Source: Endozoicomonas montiporae CL-33
GTDB taxonomy: Bacteria > Pseudomonadota > Gammaproteobacteria > Pseudomonadales > Endozoicomonadaceae
Reading direction: 5' to 3'
Length of the DNA: 64,000 nt
Assembly: GCF_001583435.1 (NCBI RefSeq)
Contig: NZ_CP013251.1
Span: forward strand, 794,001 to 858,000
A program made the translations under genes and the position numbers. The notes beneath the pieces are model-generated. The model was not told where the DNA came from. It saw only the letters and a program-made list of their open reading frames with translations, and did no database searches. The number at the start of each line of letters is the position of its first letter. The first letter of the stretch is position 1. Shown piece after piece: positions 1 to 9,096 of this stretch.

Positions 1-401
1 GTTACCAGCAGTAAACGTTCAAGGCTGCTGTCGTAGGAAAAGTTTTCCGGCAGCTCTGACAGGTGAACCAATAGCTCCCGAAGCAATGGCGAAACGCTGA
101 GAACACTGCTGGATTCCGGCAGTCCAGAGTAATCTTCAGAACGGATATATAAACTTTTCATTTCCGCCCGCCCATGCATAGTGACCTTATGGGGAACCCT
201 TGGCGGAACCCAGATAGCCCGCTGGGGCGGACTGACCCACAGGTTACCCGGCACATTCACCACCATCACACCATGACAGGCGTAAAGTAACTGGGCATAG
301 TTATGGCAATGCCATTCATTCACATGACCATTTGGGTATTCAACAGAATAGGCGATAAACGGTGTATTTAGCTGGGAGGGCAAAGCATGGGTGCTGGTCA
401 C
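1..401 (-). CDS. AraC-family transcriptional regulator, N-terminal part (runs off the window)
   Basis: Reading the minus strand from a GTG at 401 gives an open frame to the window edge (about 133 residues). It has a cupin-like sensor domain typical of AraC regulators: a HCHNYAQLLYA stretch, then WVPPRVPHKV. An in-frame stop lies a few codons upstream (414-416), which limits the start to this point. The DNA-binding helix-turn-helix half lies outside the window. It is divergent from the MFS gene at 535, so it plausibly controls that exporter; this pairing is inferred from layout only. Confidence 0.75.
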   Translation of the reverse strand, partial: MTSTHALPSQLNTPFIAYSVEYPNGHVNEWHCHNYAQLLYACHGVMVVNVPGNLWVSPPQRAIWVPPRVPHKVTMHGRAEMKSLYIRSEDYSGLPESSSVLSVSPLLRELLVHLSELPENFSYDSSLERLLLV

Positions 402-534
402 GACAGGTTCACTTCACGATGGCTGGTTGTCTGATATGGGCAAAGAGTCGTCATAAATGAGACAGTTCGCCATTTTAGAACAAGGTAGACTGCGCCGCAT
501 CATTTTGCTGGAGCGATACACAGTCGAGTCCTGT

Positions 535-1707
535 ATGGATAAACGCAAGTTTCATTTTCAGGTGATGAGCCTGGGTCATGCCCTTGACCACTTTTTTGTT
601 TTGATTTTCCCCACCGTCGTGCTTGTCTTGCAAAAAGAGTGGGGTCTCAGTTATGCAGAGCTGCTCAAATACGGAAGCCTTGGAGTGTTGGCCTACGGTT
701 TGGGCTCTCTGCCCTCTGGCTGGCTGGGTGACCGCTGGAGTCAGCGCGGTATGATGAACGTCTATTTCTACGGCATGGGTTTGTCTGCCATTCTCACCGC
801 CCTGGCACAAACACCGGAGCAGCTGGCGGCGGGTGTTGCAGCCATTGGCCTGTTTGCTTCTATTTATCATCCGGTGGGTACAGCCGTGGTGTTCAGTACG
901 GCTGAAAAAACCGGTCGGGCCATTGCTGTTAATGGCGTGGCTGGCAATATCGGACTGGCGTCGGCTGCTATTGTGACCGCCTTTATCTCCGAGATGATTA
1001 ACTGGCAGGCGGCGTTTATTATTCCCGGCATTGTCTGTGTCTTAAGCGGCTTTGCTTACTCCTGGGTGTCGGGTGATGTGTCTGCCATTAACCGAAAAGG
1101 CAATGGTCGTGACACTGAAAGTCTGGACAGACGATCGATGATCAAACTGTTTATGGGCATTGCGGTCATTGCCTGTCTGGGCGGACTGGTGTTCCAGAGC
1201 ATGACCACCGCACTGCCTAAAATGGTTGAATCCGCCTTTTCCGGTTCTCTGGGACAAACCGGCATGGTGGCCACCATTATCTTTGTCTTAGCAGCGACGG
1301 TGCAGATGGTGATTGGTGAATTGCTCGACCGGGTGCCTGCGCGTTCGCTGCTGCTCGTGATTGCACTGGGGCAGGTGATCTTTCTGATACTGGCCTCTAT
1401 GGTCTCCGGCATGGCATTGATCCCTGTTTTGATCTGCCTGATGTTTTTCACCTTCGGACAGATTCCGGTCAATGACTGGCTGATTGGTCACTACGCTGCC
1501 GACGAATGGCGTTCCCGCTTTTACGCCATGAAATACACACTTGGCCTGAGCGTTGCCACCGTGGCGTACTGGTTGATTGCTGTCGTACATGACAATACCG
1601 GCGAGTTTACGCTGTTGTATCTGGTGCTGGCAGCGATTATGAGCCTCTCGGTTGTGGCAGCATGGTTTATGCCAAAAACGCGGGCTCAGCAGGCAGTGAT
1701 TGCCTGA
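535..1707 (+). CDS. MFS transporter, fosmidomycin-resistance-like efflux type
   Basis: Inner-membrane major facilitator protein of about 390 residues with 12 hydrophobic segments. The GWLGDRWSQRG stretch after the second membrane segment is the MFS loop 2-3 signature (GxLxDRxGRR). I chose the ATG at 535 (MDKRKFHFQ) because the preceding 26 residues of the longer frame (from 457) are charged and unlike the family. It resembles single-component exporters of the Fsr/AraJ type, but the substrate cannot be read from sequence. Divergently transcribed from the AraC-type gene at 1-401 and followed by a clear intrinsic terminator. Confidence 0.8.
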   Translation: MDKRKFHFQVMSLGHALDHFFVLIFPTVVLVLQKEWGLSYAELLKYGSLGVLAYGLGSLPSGWLGDRWSQRGMMNVYFYGMGLSAILTALAQTPEQLAAGVAAIGLFASIYHPVGTAVVFSTAEKTGRAIAVNGVAGNIGLASAAIVTAFISEMINWQAAFIIPGIVCVLSGFAYSWVSGDVSAINRKGNGRDTESLDRRSMIKLFMGIAVIACLGGLVFQSMTTALPKMVESAFSGSLGQTGMVATIIFVLAATVQMVIGELLDRVPARSLLLVIALGQVIFLILASMVSGMALIPVLICLMFFTFGQIPVNDWLIGHYAADEWRSRFYAMKYTLGLSVATVAYWLIAVVHDNTGEFTLLYLVLAAIMSLSVVAAWFMPKTRAQQAVIA

Positions 1708-1739
1708 TTTTAGAAGGGCTATAAACTTAAATGGTCGCC

Positions 1740-1779
1740 TTTCGCTCCACAATGATCGCTGGAGCGAAAAGCGTTTTTT
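1740..1779 (+). terminator. Rho-independent terminator after the MFS gene
   Basis: Perfect 10-bp stem (TTTCGCTCCA / TGGAGCGAAA) with a 10-nt loop, followed by AGCGTTTTTT. It lies between convergent genes; the T-run is on the plus strand, so it serves the transporter. Confidence 0.85.
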
Positions 1780-1780
1780 C

Positions 1781-3646
1781 TTACAAGCTACTTTCTAAGA
1801 GAATATCCTGTGGTGCCAAGGCTTCGGCAGCATTGCTGTTATTCGCGCCGGTACCCTCGCCCCATGTAATCACTTCACCATTTTCTTTTAATGCAGCGAA
1901 AGAAGCTGTGGTAGAGAAAACATCCTTAACACGAGTATTTAATTCAGATTGTTTTTCCGGTGTCAGGTAGCCACCACTTCGAGGCTCGCCCCAGACTCTA
2001 ACTCCGCCGCCTCTGGTAATAGCTGCAAATGCACCACCGTCGAAAGTATTTCTCCTGGATTTATTGGTTACGATTTTCTCAACATTGCTAATTTTACCAG
2101 GACTAATGATGCCGCCGAATTCAGGGTGTCCCCAAGCAAAAACAAAATTGGCATTAAAGTTATCAATGCTGCTAATACCTACAAATGCAGCAGTCCCCGG
2201 AATAATTTCACTCACATTGTGTTTATAAATTCCCAAGCTCCAATTTGTATCGCCCCCAAACATAGAGTCACCCCAAGCCACAACCTCGTGGTCTCCACGT
2301 TCGGTAAGCTTGAGTGCTGCGAATGTAACGAGATTCGGTATAATATCGACAATATTGGATGAAAGATCATCACCGCCACCTACTGTGATATCTCCACCAC
2401 TGGTTGGTTTGCCCCAGGCAACAACGCTGCCGTCCTCTTTAAGGGCTGCAAAAGCAGCGGCATTAGCAACGACACGTTTAACACCCGAAGACAGGCCTAC
2501 CTGTGTAAAGTTATCCATGTGCCCGCCATTATCCGGATGACCCCATGCTACTACCGAGCCATCTTCCTTCAGTGCGGCATAAGCACTCAGGTTAGGAATA
2601 ATGTCATCAACATTTTTTAATGGCTCAGAAAGAGTTCCGCCGTCTCCCCATCCCCAGGTAATCACTTCGCCGCTTTCTTTTATAGCTGCAAAGCTTTGGG
2701 TATTGTGAATAACCTTTTTGAAGCCGCCTGTGAAGTCTCCACCACTGCCCTCTGAAACATCGCCTCCGTAGAGTTTATTTCCCCAAGCGACAAGGCTTCC
2801 GTCATTTTTTAGAGCGGCAAACGCTCTTGCACCCGGTACAATATCATCGACACCACTGCTCAGATCACCCTCATGGCTAAGCGTTATGTCACCACCATTG
2901 TAGGCATATCCCCAGGCAACAACACTGCCGTCATCCTTTAAAGCAGCAAAGGCAGCATCCGTTGCAAATACCTGCACTACACCACTGTCGAGGTCGCCTC
3001 CACTTGGTTGGCTTGCATCTGAGCCGTGATCACGGTTACCCCATGCCACCACGCTACCGTCATTACGAATAGCAGCGAAAGCATTGTTGTTGGGAATGAT
3101 TTCACGAACATCTTCTGCCTGAATCGGGTCTGGACCAATATCTTTACCCCAGGCAATAACGGTTCCGTCATTGGTCAGCGCGCTGTAGCCTGACAGGTTA
3201 GAAACTATGTCTTCAACAAAACGACGACGGTAAACGACAAAGGCTTCATCACTACTGCTTAGACCATCGTTGTTGGCAATGGCCGACAGGCGAACGGCTT
3301 TACCATAGTCGTCTTCAGTCACAAGGAAAGTCTGACCTTCAACAACGTGGTCACGAATCTCAACGCCATCGACAGTGATGCTGTCACCGAAAACACCGGT
3401 TCCGGTGCGGTCAACGACCCATGTGTAGGTGGTTTTATCGGGCTCGCAATCAGTACATTCTGACTCGGCCTTTATTGTTCTGCCAACCAGCATGTCTCCC
3501 GATTTGGAGAGTTGCGTAATGGTCGGCACAGAAGGTTCCGGATCAGGTGTCGGTGCAGGAGAAGAGCTACTGGAAGAACTGTCATTACAGGCGGCCAGCA
3601 AGCCTACCAGACCGGTTATAGCCAGCTTTTTTATCATGGTGTCCAT
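1781..3646 (-). CDS. Secreted lipoprotein with RCC1-like (AWG) repeats
   Basis: 621-residue protein with a lipoprotein signal (LLAAC lipobox near residue 20) followed by a Ser/Pro-rich linker (SSSSSS, PTPDPEP), so it should be anchored in a membrane and exposed. Residues about 40-145 form an Ig-like or big-type domain. The rest is about ten repeats of 40-45 residues around the core AFAALKxDGSVVAWG, the pattern of RCC1 beta-propeller blades. RCC1 domains are widespread in eukaryotes and in host-associated bacteria. An alternative start is the Met four codons in. Function unknown; adhesion or host interaction is a guess. No operon partner. Confidence 0.75.
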   Translation of the reverse strand: MDTMIKKLAITGLVGLLAACNDSSSSSSSPAPTPDPEPSVPTITQLSKSGDMLVGRTIKAESECTDCEPDKTTYTWVVDRTGTGVFGDSITVDGVEIRDHVVEGQTFLVTEDDYGKAVRLSAIANNDGLSSSDEAFVVYRRRFVEDIVSNLSGYSALTNDGTVIAWGKDIGPDPIQAEDVREIIPNNNAFAAIRNDGSVVAWGNRDHGSDASQPSGGDLDSGVVQVFATDAAFAALKDDGSVVAWGYAYNGGDITLSHEGDLSSGVDDIVPGARAFAALKNDGSLVAWGNKLYGGDVSEGSGGDFTGGFKKVIHNTQSFAAIKESGEVITWGWGDGGTLSEPLKNVDDIIPNLSAYAALKEDGSVVAWGHPDNGGHMDNFTQVGLSSGVKRVVANAAAFAALKEDGSVVAWGKPTSGGDITVGGGDDLSSNIVDIIPNLVTFAALKLTERGDHEVVAWGDSMFGGDTNWSLGIYKHNVSEIIPGTAAFVGISSIDNFNANFVFAWGHPEFGGIISPGKISNVEKIVTNKSRRNTFDGGAFAAITRGGGVRVWGEPRSGGYLTPEKQSELNTRVKDVFSTTASFAALKENGEVITWGEGTGANNSNAAEALAPQDILLESSL

Positions 3647-3771
3647 TGGGTACTTCTTGTTTCTTAATAGTTGCTAACTTGAGAGCGCTTCGGATTTTAT
3701 CGTGAGCCTGTATTCGCTGTGTATAAGTACTTGGTACAAGTGTACATTTTCTTATGAGTTTTATGGAATGG

Positions 3772-3802
3772 TGTTGGGATGTGCGTATCACTCATCCCAA
3801 CA
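3772..3802. repeat. Hairpin upstream of the RCC1-like gene
   Basis: 10-bp arms TGTTGGGATG / CATCCCAACA with an 11-nt loop, followed on the plus strand by AGTTTT. A similar GTTGGGA/TCCCAAC hairpin sits at 17172-17198. Before the IS1 inserted, this hairpin lay about 60 bp beyond the end of batE and may have terminated the bat operon. Confidence 0.5.
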
Positions 3803-3873
3803 GTTTTAACCTTTGAAGCTATTTAAATAACTCGGTAAATGTTTTTCTGCATCATAGGATCTCTGAATCAATC

Positions 3874-4728
3874 GGTAGTGGGCCAGAACTGTTATATCGC
3901 GTGAATATTGACCCCAAACTCAACTTTATTAATCAATAATCCAATAACAATATCGTGCATCTTTTCGAGCTTTGAAAAACAAATTGTCTTTCTGGCCAAC
4001 CGTTTAATCCAAGTCCGAAAATTAAGGTTTTTACGCTCTATCTTCTGAGTGTTTGCTTTACCAATAATATGCATGTTTTCATCAAGGTGTCGCTCATAGG
4101 CTCCCCAATCATCGGTGTAAAATTTATTAATACCAAATGGCTTCAGAAGTGTTTTGAGTTCTTTAAAAACTTCATCTTTCCGTTTTCCGAAAACATAAGC
4201 AAGCACGGTATTTGTAGCGTGATCAACAGCATACCAAAGCCAGCGTTGGTTCGATTTATCATGAACATACGACCACTGCTCATCTAGCTCAGCCTCTTGG
4301 CAGACAAGCCCTACATGAATAATTGCATCTGACTTGAGATCAATAGTTTGAATATTTGGGTTGACCTTTACCAGACCGCTTTCTTTTTTTTTAGAGTCTT
4401 TATTACTGTTGTCTTGCTTATTCCGAGTACTTTACTTGTATCCCTGATTCCGCTGCCATTTATTGCCATATCGATGATTTTTTCTTTAACGCCAGGCTCA
4501 CAGGCCTTGTAGCGATATTCAAGCATGAAGGTTTTGATTTCACATTTGTCATTACAGCAATAGTATCGTGGAACATCATGAGTGCTGTATCCGAAAGGCC
4601 GAACTTGGTTACTGCCACATGTTGTACAGAGGACTTGCGTAAGGCACATTTTTAAACCGCATTTTTCAAAGTTGCCGAATGTCGTATTTTAGCAGACAGG
4701 GCTAGAATCACAGAACTGTGCCACTACC
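3874..4728 (-). mobile_element. IS1-family insertion sequence, complete
   Basis: 855 bp bounded by imperfect inverted repeats beginning GGTAGTGG (plus strand from 3874; complement at 4721-4728). It is flanked by a perfect 8-bp target duplication AATCAATC (3866-3873 and 4729-4736). It carries insA and insB in the minus direction. The right end supplies the stop codon of batE. Confidence 0.92.
3892..4649 (-). CDS. insAB: IS1 transposase InsAB' (programmed -1 frameshift)
   Basis: InsA runs from 4649 to 4368. It has an N-terminal zinc-binding region (CTTC, then CCNDKC) and a helix-turn-helix (GSGIRDTSKVLGISKTTV). InsB continues in the -1 frame from about 4390 to 3892, with a DDE-type core including DEQWSYV and YTDDWGAY. 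The switch occurs at an A-run followed by G (an A AAA AAG slippery heptamer near 4385). Shifting there reads straight from KKK into ESGLVKVNPN, as expected for an IS1 fusion transposase. Both halves look intact, so the element may be active. Confidence 0.88.
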
Positions 4729-5542
4729 AATCAATCAATGTGGTCGCCCGTGTTGGCAACCATGCTGTTGACCCATTGCTCAATCTGATTTCCTGCCAGT
4801 TCGCGTGCTCCTGCAACAGAATAAACTCGGTACCCTGATTCAGCGGGCTGGTAAACGCCGGAGCAAACACCAGTCCCGGGCCTTTGCGGGCAGTAATGTC
4901 CATGGCAGTAATCACGCCGCTGCTGTCTTCCGGTGTATAAGCGACCCTGAATACGGTGATAACACTGGTCAGCAGCATGATGCTGGCGGCAAAGATAATG
5001 CGGCTTTTTTCAGTTCGGTCTGAACGGATAAATACCCATACCTGCCACCAGAACAGCAAATAAACGGCAATGGCAAACCAGAACCACAGGCTGCTGCTGG
5101 CAATACTGTGAGTGGTAGCCAGCCACGGGTTACCAAAGCTGTCTGGCAGATAATCAAGACGCTGTTTACGCACATGGCTCAGGTTGTGAGACAGCTCTTT
5201 GCTGCCATAACCCAGCGACTCTGCCCGACGGTACCAGAGTACACTTTCACCATAACGACCCGCATGGAACCAGCTGCTACCGATGTTGTAAGCCAGAGCC
5301 CCCTGATTAATGTCTTCTGCTTGCCACAGAGATTCCAGCTTACCCGCCACCAGTGTGTGTGCTTCACGTCCACGGGTTGGATAGCTCTGGCTTAACTGCA
5401 ATGCCCTCTGGTGTTCTTCTCGCAAAGACAACAGTTGTTCCTGAAGATCAACCACTGCATTCTGGTCTGCATAAACGACACTGGATAGTTTGGGTAATAG
5501 TGGCAGAAAAAAACTCAGAGTGAGTATCAGCAGGTATTTCAA
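4724..5542 (-). CDS. batE: BatE-like TPR/SH3b membrane protein, C-terminus trimmed by IS1
   Basis: 272 residues: signal peptide or N-terminal anchor, a TPR-like region (YNIGSSWFHAGRYGESVLWYRRAESLG), two membrane segments around residues 145-200, and a C-terminal SH3b-like domain. This is the usual BatE layout, and it is the last gene of the bat operon with a 4-bp ATGA overlap to batD. The final codons are Asp-Trp-stop, and the Trp/stop part (TGG TAG) comes from the IS1 end. Removing the IS1 and one target copy restores a frame ending SEIL-stop, so only about four residues were replaced. Probably still functional. Confidence 0.85.
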   Translation of the reverse strand: MKYLLILTLSFFLPLLPKLSSVVYADQNAVVDLQEQLLSLREEHQRALQLSQSYPTRGREAHTLVAGKLESLWQAEDINQGALAYNIGSSWFHAGRYGESVLWYRRAESLGYGSKELSHNLSHVRKQRLDYLPDSFGNPWLATTHSIASSSLWFWFAIAVYLLFWWQVWVFIRSDRTEKSRIIFAASIMLLTSVITVFRVAYTPEDSSGVITAMDITARKGPGLVFAPAFTSPLNQGTEFILLQEHANWQEIRLSNGSTAWLPTRATTLIDW

Positions 5543-7377
5543 GACAGCACTCCTCTGGCTGGTAAGGCTTTGTCCAGTCGTAATACGAGATCAATCAATG
5601 CTTTGCGGTGGCTGGATCGGTCAACGTTATTCGATGATGATGGTTTGGCATATAGCTGTTGCTCACGGCTCAGGCACTGAATAGTTTCTTCAATCAGTGC
5701 CTGATCAACGCCCAAGGCTGCCAGTCGGGCAGTCAGTGTCTGCTCATTCAGCTTTGAAGGCAGCAGTCTTATACGACGATGAAAGTATGTCCCCAGAGGT
5801 GCGAGACTGTCATTTGTCTTAGCCAGTTCCGAGCGCAGTTGTGCAATGGCACTACTGTTGCGATAGATCACCCAGCGTTTGCGCAGGGCAGGAGACAAGC
5901 CGAACAGCACCATAGCAGGCGGACACACTAGCAGCGCAAACAAAATCCATGGCTTAAGAGCGCTTTGCTGACGACGGTTGTCCATCAGTTGTCGGGTCCA
6001 GTTATGCTCCCAGATACCATCCTTGTCAGCTTTGACCGGATTGCTCAGCGTCACATCGGCAGACAGTTCGCTGCTGCTGATATTAAACCGCTCAACCGGA
6101 ATCACCGTCAGAGGAATAGTCTCAGTGACATAGTCCCGATAATGACCGGTGTCCGGATCGAAATAACTGATCACCACCGGTGGAATTTCAGACGTTTCTG
6201 CCAGCTTTGGAAACAGGCTTTGGCGCACCACTCTGACATCGTCCTCATACACTGCCGGAGAGGCGGAACCAGGAATGTCGAAGCTGTGGATAAACGCTCT
6301 TTCCTTTTGCAGATCAGGCAGTTGGGAAATTTCAGAATGTGGATGAACGACATCAAAACGCAGCTGCATGGGTTCACCCTGACGAACGGTTTCCGGCTCT
6401 GCAGTGAACTTGATATCAGGGCGTCCGACCATACCGGTAAAGTGTTCAGGCGCACCTGCAGGCAAATCCTTAACCGTAAATCGAAGTGGCTTTGAACGTG
6501 TCATCAACCGAACCGGAGGTTCGTCTTTAACTACACGCTCGGCTTCAAAAAAGTTGTTATCAAAGTGAGCCGGGAAACGGGAACCCCTGAACTGTTGGGA
6601 ACCATGCTTCCAGATGCGCTGATCAACACTCGCCATTAACACACCGGGCTGGAGTTCAAAGGTACCGGCTTCCAGTGGCTGGATTTTGTAGTGAAAATGA
6701 ATGCGGTACTGGTTATCCGGCATTCCGTGCCAGCGCGCAATCACACGACGGTTGCCGATGGGCAGGCCAATAGCGTTACCATCTCTGGAAGTGAAGGCAT
6801 TCCATGGCTCAACGGGCCGTATAGCGGCATTTTCAAACTCTGGCAGCAGAATATTAACCGCTTTCAGGGCGTTGGGCTGAATGGCGGTAATCCATTCAAA
6901 TTCGACGTCGATGGTCTGACCCAGATAAATACTGTCCGTGTTGTGGCTGACATGAATGCGCATCTCGTCCGTCATTGCAGGCATGGTAACAGTGATTGAT
7001 TCAGAAGCATCGGTTTGCTGTTCGCCCAGACTGAATACCGGCAGTGTCAGCTCACCGGCTTTCAGTGGTGTTAAACGAATCGGGTAGCCTATTGCCGGTG
7101 CTTCATTCCTTTGCAGTCTGACAGGTGGGCGCTGTGAGACGATAAAATCACTGTTGTCTGCGATAGACAGTTCCATCTCATCAGCAGGTGGATTCAGCGC
7201 CAGCACAATAAAGTCGGCAGGCTGTCCCTGCCATACGGTATCTTCCGGTTTCTCAAGAACCAGTTGCCAGTCATCGGCACTGGCATACGCTGACGGAACG
7301 GTGATAAAAGCAATACATGCCAATAGTCCGAACAGTGTGTGTTTAAAGTTGCTCGTCATAGAACAGTAGCTCGTCAT
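5539..7377 (-). CDS. batD: BatD, aerotolerance (oxygen tolerance) membrane protein
   Basis: 612 residues with a signal peptide (hydrophobic stretch ending near PSAYA), several beta-sandwich repeats (DIVV-type, each with a G-x-P or QGQPADF-like motif) exposed to the periplasm, and one C-terminal membrane segment near residue 480 with a short cytosolic tail. This is the BatD architecture. The Bat proteins are membrane proteins linked to stress and oxygen tolerance in Bacteroides and spirochaetes; their molecular role is not settled. I kept the first ATG because a TAAGG ribosome site precedes it. The gene starts 6 bp after batB/C and overlaps batE by 4 bp. Confidence 0.88.
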   Translation of the reverse strand: MTSYCSMTSNFKHTLFGLLACIAFITVPSAYASADDWQLVLEKPEDTVWQGQPADFIVLALNPPADEMELSIADNSDFIVSQRPPVRLQRNEAPAIGYPIRLTPLKAGELTLPVFSLGEQQTDASESITVTMPAMTDEMRIHVSHNTDSIYLGQTIDVEFEWITAIQPNALKAVNILLPEFENAAIRPVEPWNAFTSRDGNAIGLPIGNRRVIARWHGMPDNQYRIHFHYKIQPLEAGTFELQPGVLMASVDQRIWKHGSQQFRGSRFPAHFDNNFFEAERVVKDEPPVRLMTRSKPLRFTVKDLPAGAPEHFTGMVGRPDIKFTAEPETVRQGEPMQLRFDVVHPHSEISQLPDLQKERAFIHSFDIPGSASPAVYEDDVRVVRQSLFPKLAETSEIPPVVISYFDPDTGHYRDYVTETIPLTVIPVERFNISSSELSADVTLSNPVKADKDGIWEHNWTRQLMDNRRQQSALKPWILFALLVCPPAMVLFGLSPALRKRWVIYRNSSAIAQLRSELAKTNDSLAPLGTYFHRRIRLLPSKLNEQTLTARLAALGVDQALIEETIQCLSREQQLYAKPSSSNNVDRSSHRKALIDLVLRLDKALPARGVLS

Positions 7378-7383
7378 AAAACC

Positions 7384-9096
7384 TTACCAGTCCCGGTCAA
7401 CGGTATTTTGCCGTTGCTGATCCAGTTGTTGTAATTCGCCCTCAAGTTGTCGGGCCTGATCCAGAATCTGTTTGGCACTGGCCGATGGTGTCGGCTCCAG
7501 CAAATCTCCAAACATAGCGTCCATATCATCAAACTCTGTACTGTTGCTGTCGTCGGCATCGGAGTCTGCGGAGTCGTCACCTTCCTGTTCAAGGCTCTCT
7601 TCCCCTTCTTCACTTTCAGAGTTGGCTTCGGAGTCCTTGTCTTCCTCTTCTTCACCCTGCTGCTGTTGCTGCTGCTGGATCGTGTCGGTGTCCTGATGCA
7701 GACGGTATTGTTCCAGAGCCAGCCATTCCAGGTTGCGTTGGCTGGGTTCATGCTCGGGATCGGTCATCAGGATATCGCGCAGGACATTTCTGGCTTCACT
7801 CAGGTAGACTTCCGGATCAATGTATTCATCCGACTCCATGGCTTCTTCCATAAAATCCACAGCCGTAAGGAAACTGCTGTTGGCCAGGTGAATCAGTGAG
7901 GTGGCCAGGTTGTAACTGGCTGCAACCGCTGTCGCCTGATCGTCTGCCTGATCGGCGACCTGTCGATACAGGTTGGCCGCATCGGCGTACAGCTGTTGTT
8001 CAATCATCTGGCTAGCCCGCTGTTCCAGTTCCTGCAGGTCAACAGGGCTTTGGGCATGAGCAGTATTGATGGCAAGTATCAGAAGACAGGGAATCACAGC
8101 CGAGGCTTTTTTAACATTGGCAGGCATCTGAACCAGTGACAGAAAAAGCATCAGCATCGCCAGCGCCATCAGGTAAGGGTAACCTTCGGTATACTCAAGC
8201 ACTTCTCCCTGCTCACGACTGTCTGCAGGCCAGAGTACCCGCAGCTGGTCAAGAATGCTCGGCAGATCCAGCCAGGCTGTGCCGACCGGAAAGTAAATGC
8301 CCTGATCAGCCTGCTGAGCCAGTGACCGAAGACGGGCGTCGTCCAGACGACTCCAGTGCTCTCTGCCATCATCCATGGCCCAGCCTTTTCCGTCACGGGT
8401 GGGAACACGGGCACCAAACTGGCTATCACCCAGTCCGATGATGAGCAGGCGGGTACCGAGTTCGTTCAGCAGTTCAATGGCTTCAACAGGGTCTTCACCC
8501 AGATCTTCGCCATCGGTAATCAGGACAATGTCTACCGCTTCCGGATTGCCAGAGTTGCCACCATCCAGCATTTTTTCCAGAACAGTCATCAGGGCATCGC
8601 CAATCTGGGTGCCACCGGTGGCGACCGTTCCGGGGCTGATGGTGTCCAACAGTGTATTCAGAAAGATCCGGTCACGGGTGACCGGAGACTGAATGGCGGT
8701 TTCACCGGCAAACGCTGCCAGACCAATGCGATCACTGGACGATGTATTAACGACCTGTCGTATAGCGGTGCGAGCCACTTCCAGACGATTCGGGCGCGCA
8801 TCATCTGCCAGCATGGAACGCGATACGTCCAGCAGGAAAATCATATCCCGTCCCTGATCCTGCAAACCTTTAGGTTGAGGATCCCATGCAGGACGGGACA
8901 GGGATAAAGCCAGTACAGCCAGAGTTATCAGTACGCTGACCGAACGACGATTGACGGCAGGCAACGACAGGTTTTTGCTGAACTGCTTCAGATCACTGTG
9001 ACTTTTACGTTGCTGGTAAAGGGCAAGAAAAAGCCACGCGGGAATCAGTGCCAGCAACCATAGCCACTGGGGGGTTAACAGGGTTAATTGGATCAT
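7384..9096 (-). CDS. batB: BatB/BatC fusion: von Willebrand A domain plus TPR and acidic tail
   Basis: 570 residues. An N-terminal pair of membrane helices precedes a von Willebrand factor A domain with the metal-site motif DVSRSM near residue 90. A third membrane helix lies near residue 310, followed by a periplasmic TPR region (YADAANLYRQVAD). A Gln-run and strongly Glu/Asp/Ser-rich segment (about residues 470-530) precede the C-terminus. BatB and BatC are separate proteins in many species; here they are one polypeptide. It overlaps batA by 4 bp (ATGA-type), which supports translational coupling. Confidence 0.88.
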   Translation of the reverse strand: MIQLTLLTPQWLWLLALIPAWLFLALYQQRKSHSDLKQFSKNLSLPAVNRRSVSVLITLAVLALSLSRPAWDPQPKGLQDQGRDMIFLLDVSRSMLADDARPNRLEVARTAIRQVVNTSSSDRIGLAAFAGETAIQSPVTRDRIFLNTLLDTISPGTVATGGTQIGDALMTVLEKMLDGGNSGNPEAVDIVLITDGEDLGEDPVEAIELLNELGTRLLIIGLGDSQFGARVPTRDGKGWAMDDGREHWSRLDDARLRSLAQQADQGIYFPVGTAWLDLPSILDQLRVLWPADSREQGEVLEYTEGYPYLMALAMLMLFLSLVQMPANVKKASAVIPCLLILAINTAHAQSPVDLQELEQRASQMIEQQLYADAANLYRQVADQADDQATAVAASYNLATSLIHLANSSFLTAVDFMEEAMESDEYIDPEVYLSEARNVLRDILMTDPEHEPSQRNLEWLALEQYRLHQDTDTIQQQQQQQGEEEEDKDSEANSESEEGEESLEQEGDDSADSDADDSNSTEFDDMDAMFGDLLEPTPSASAKQILDQARQLEGELQQLDQQRQNTVDRDW

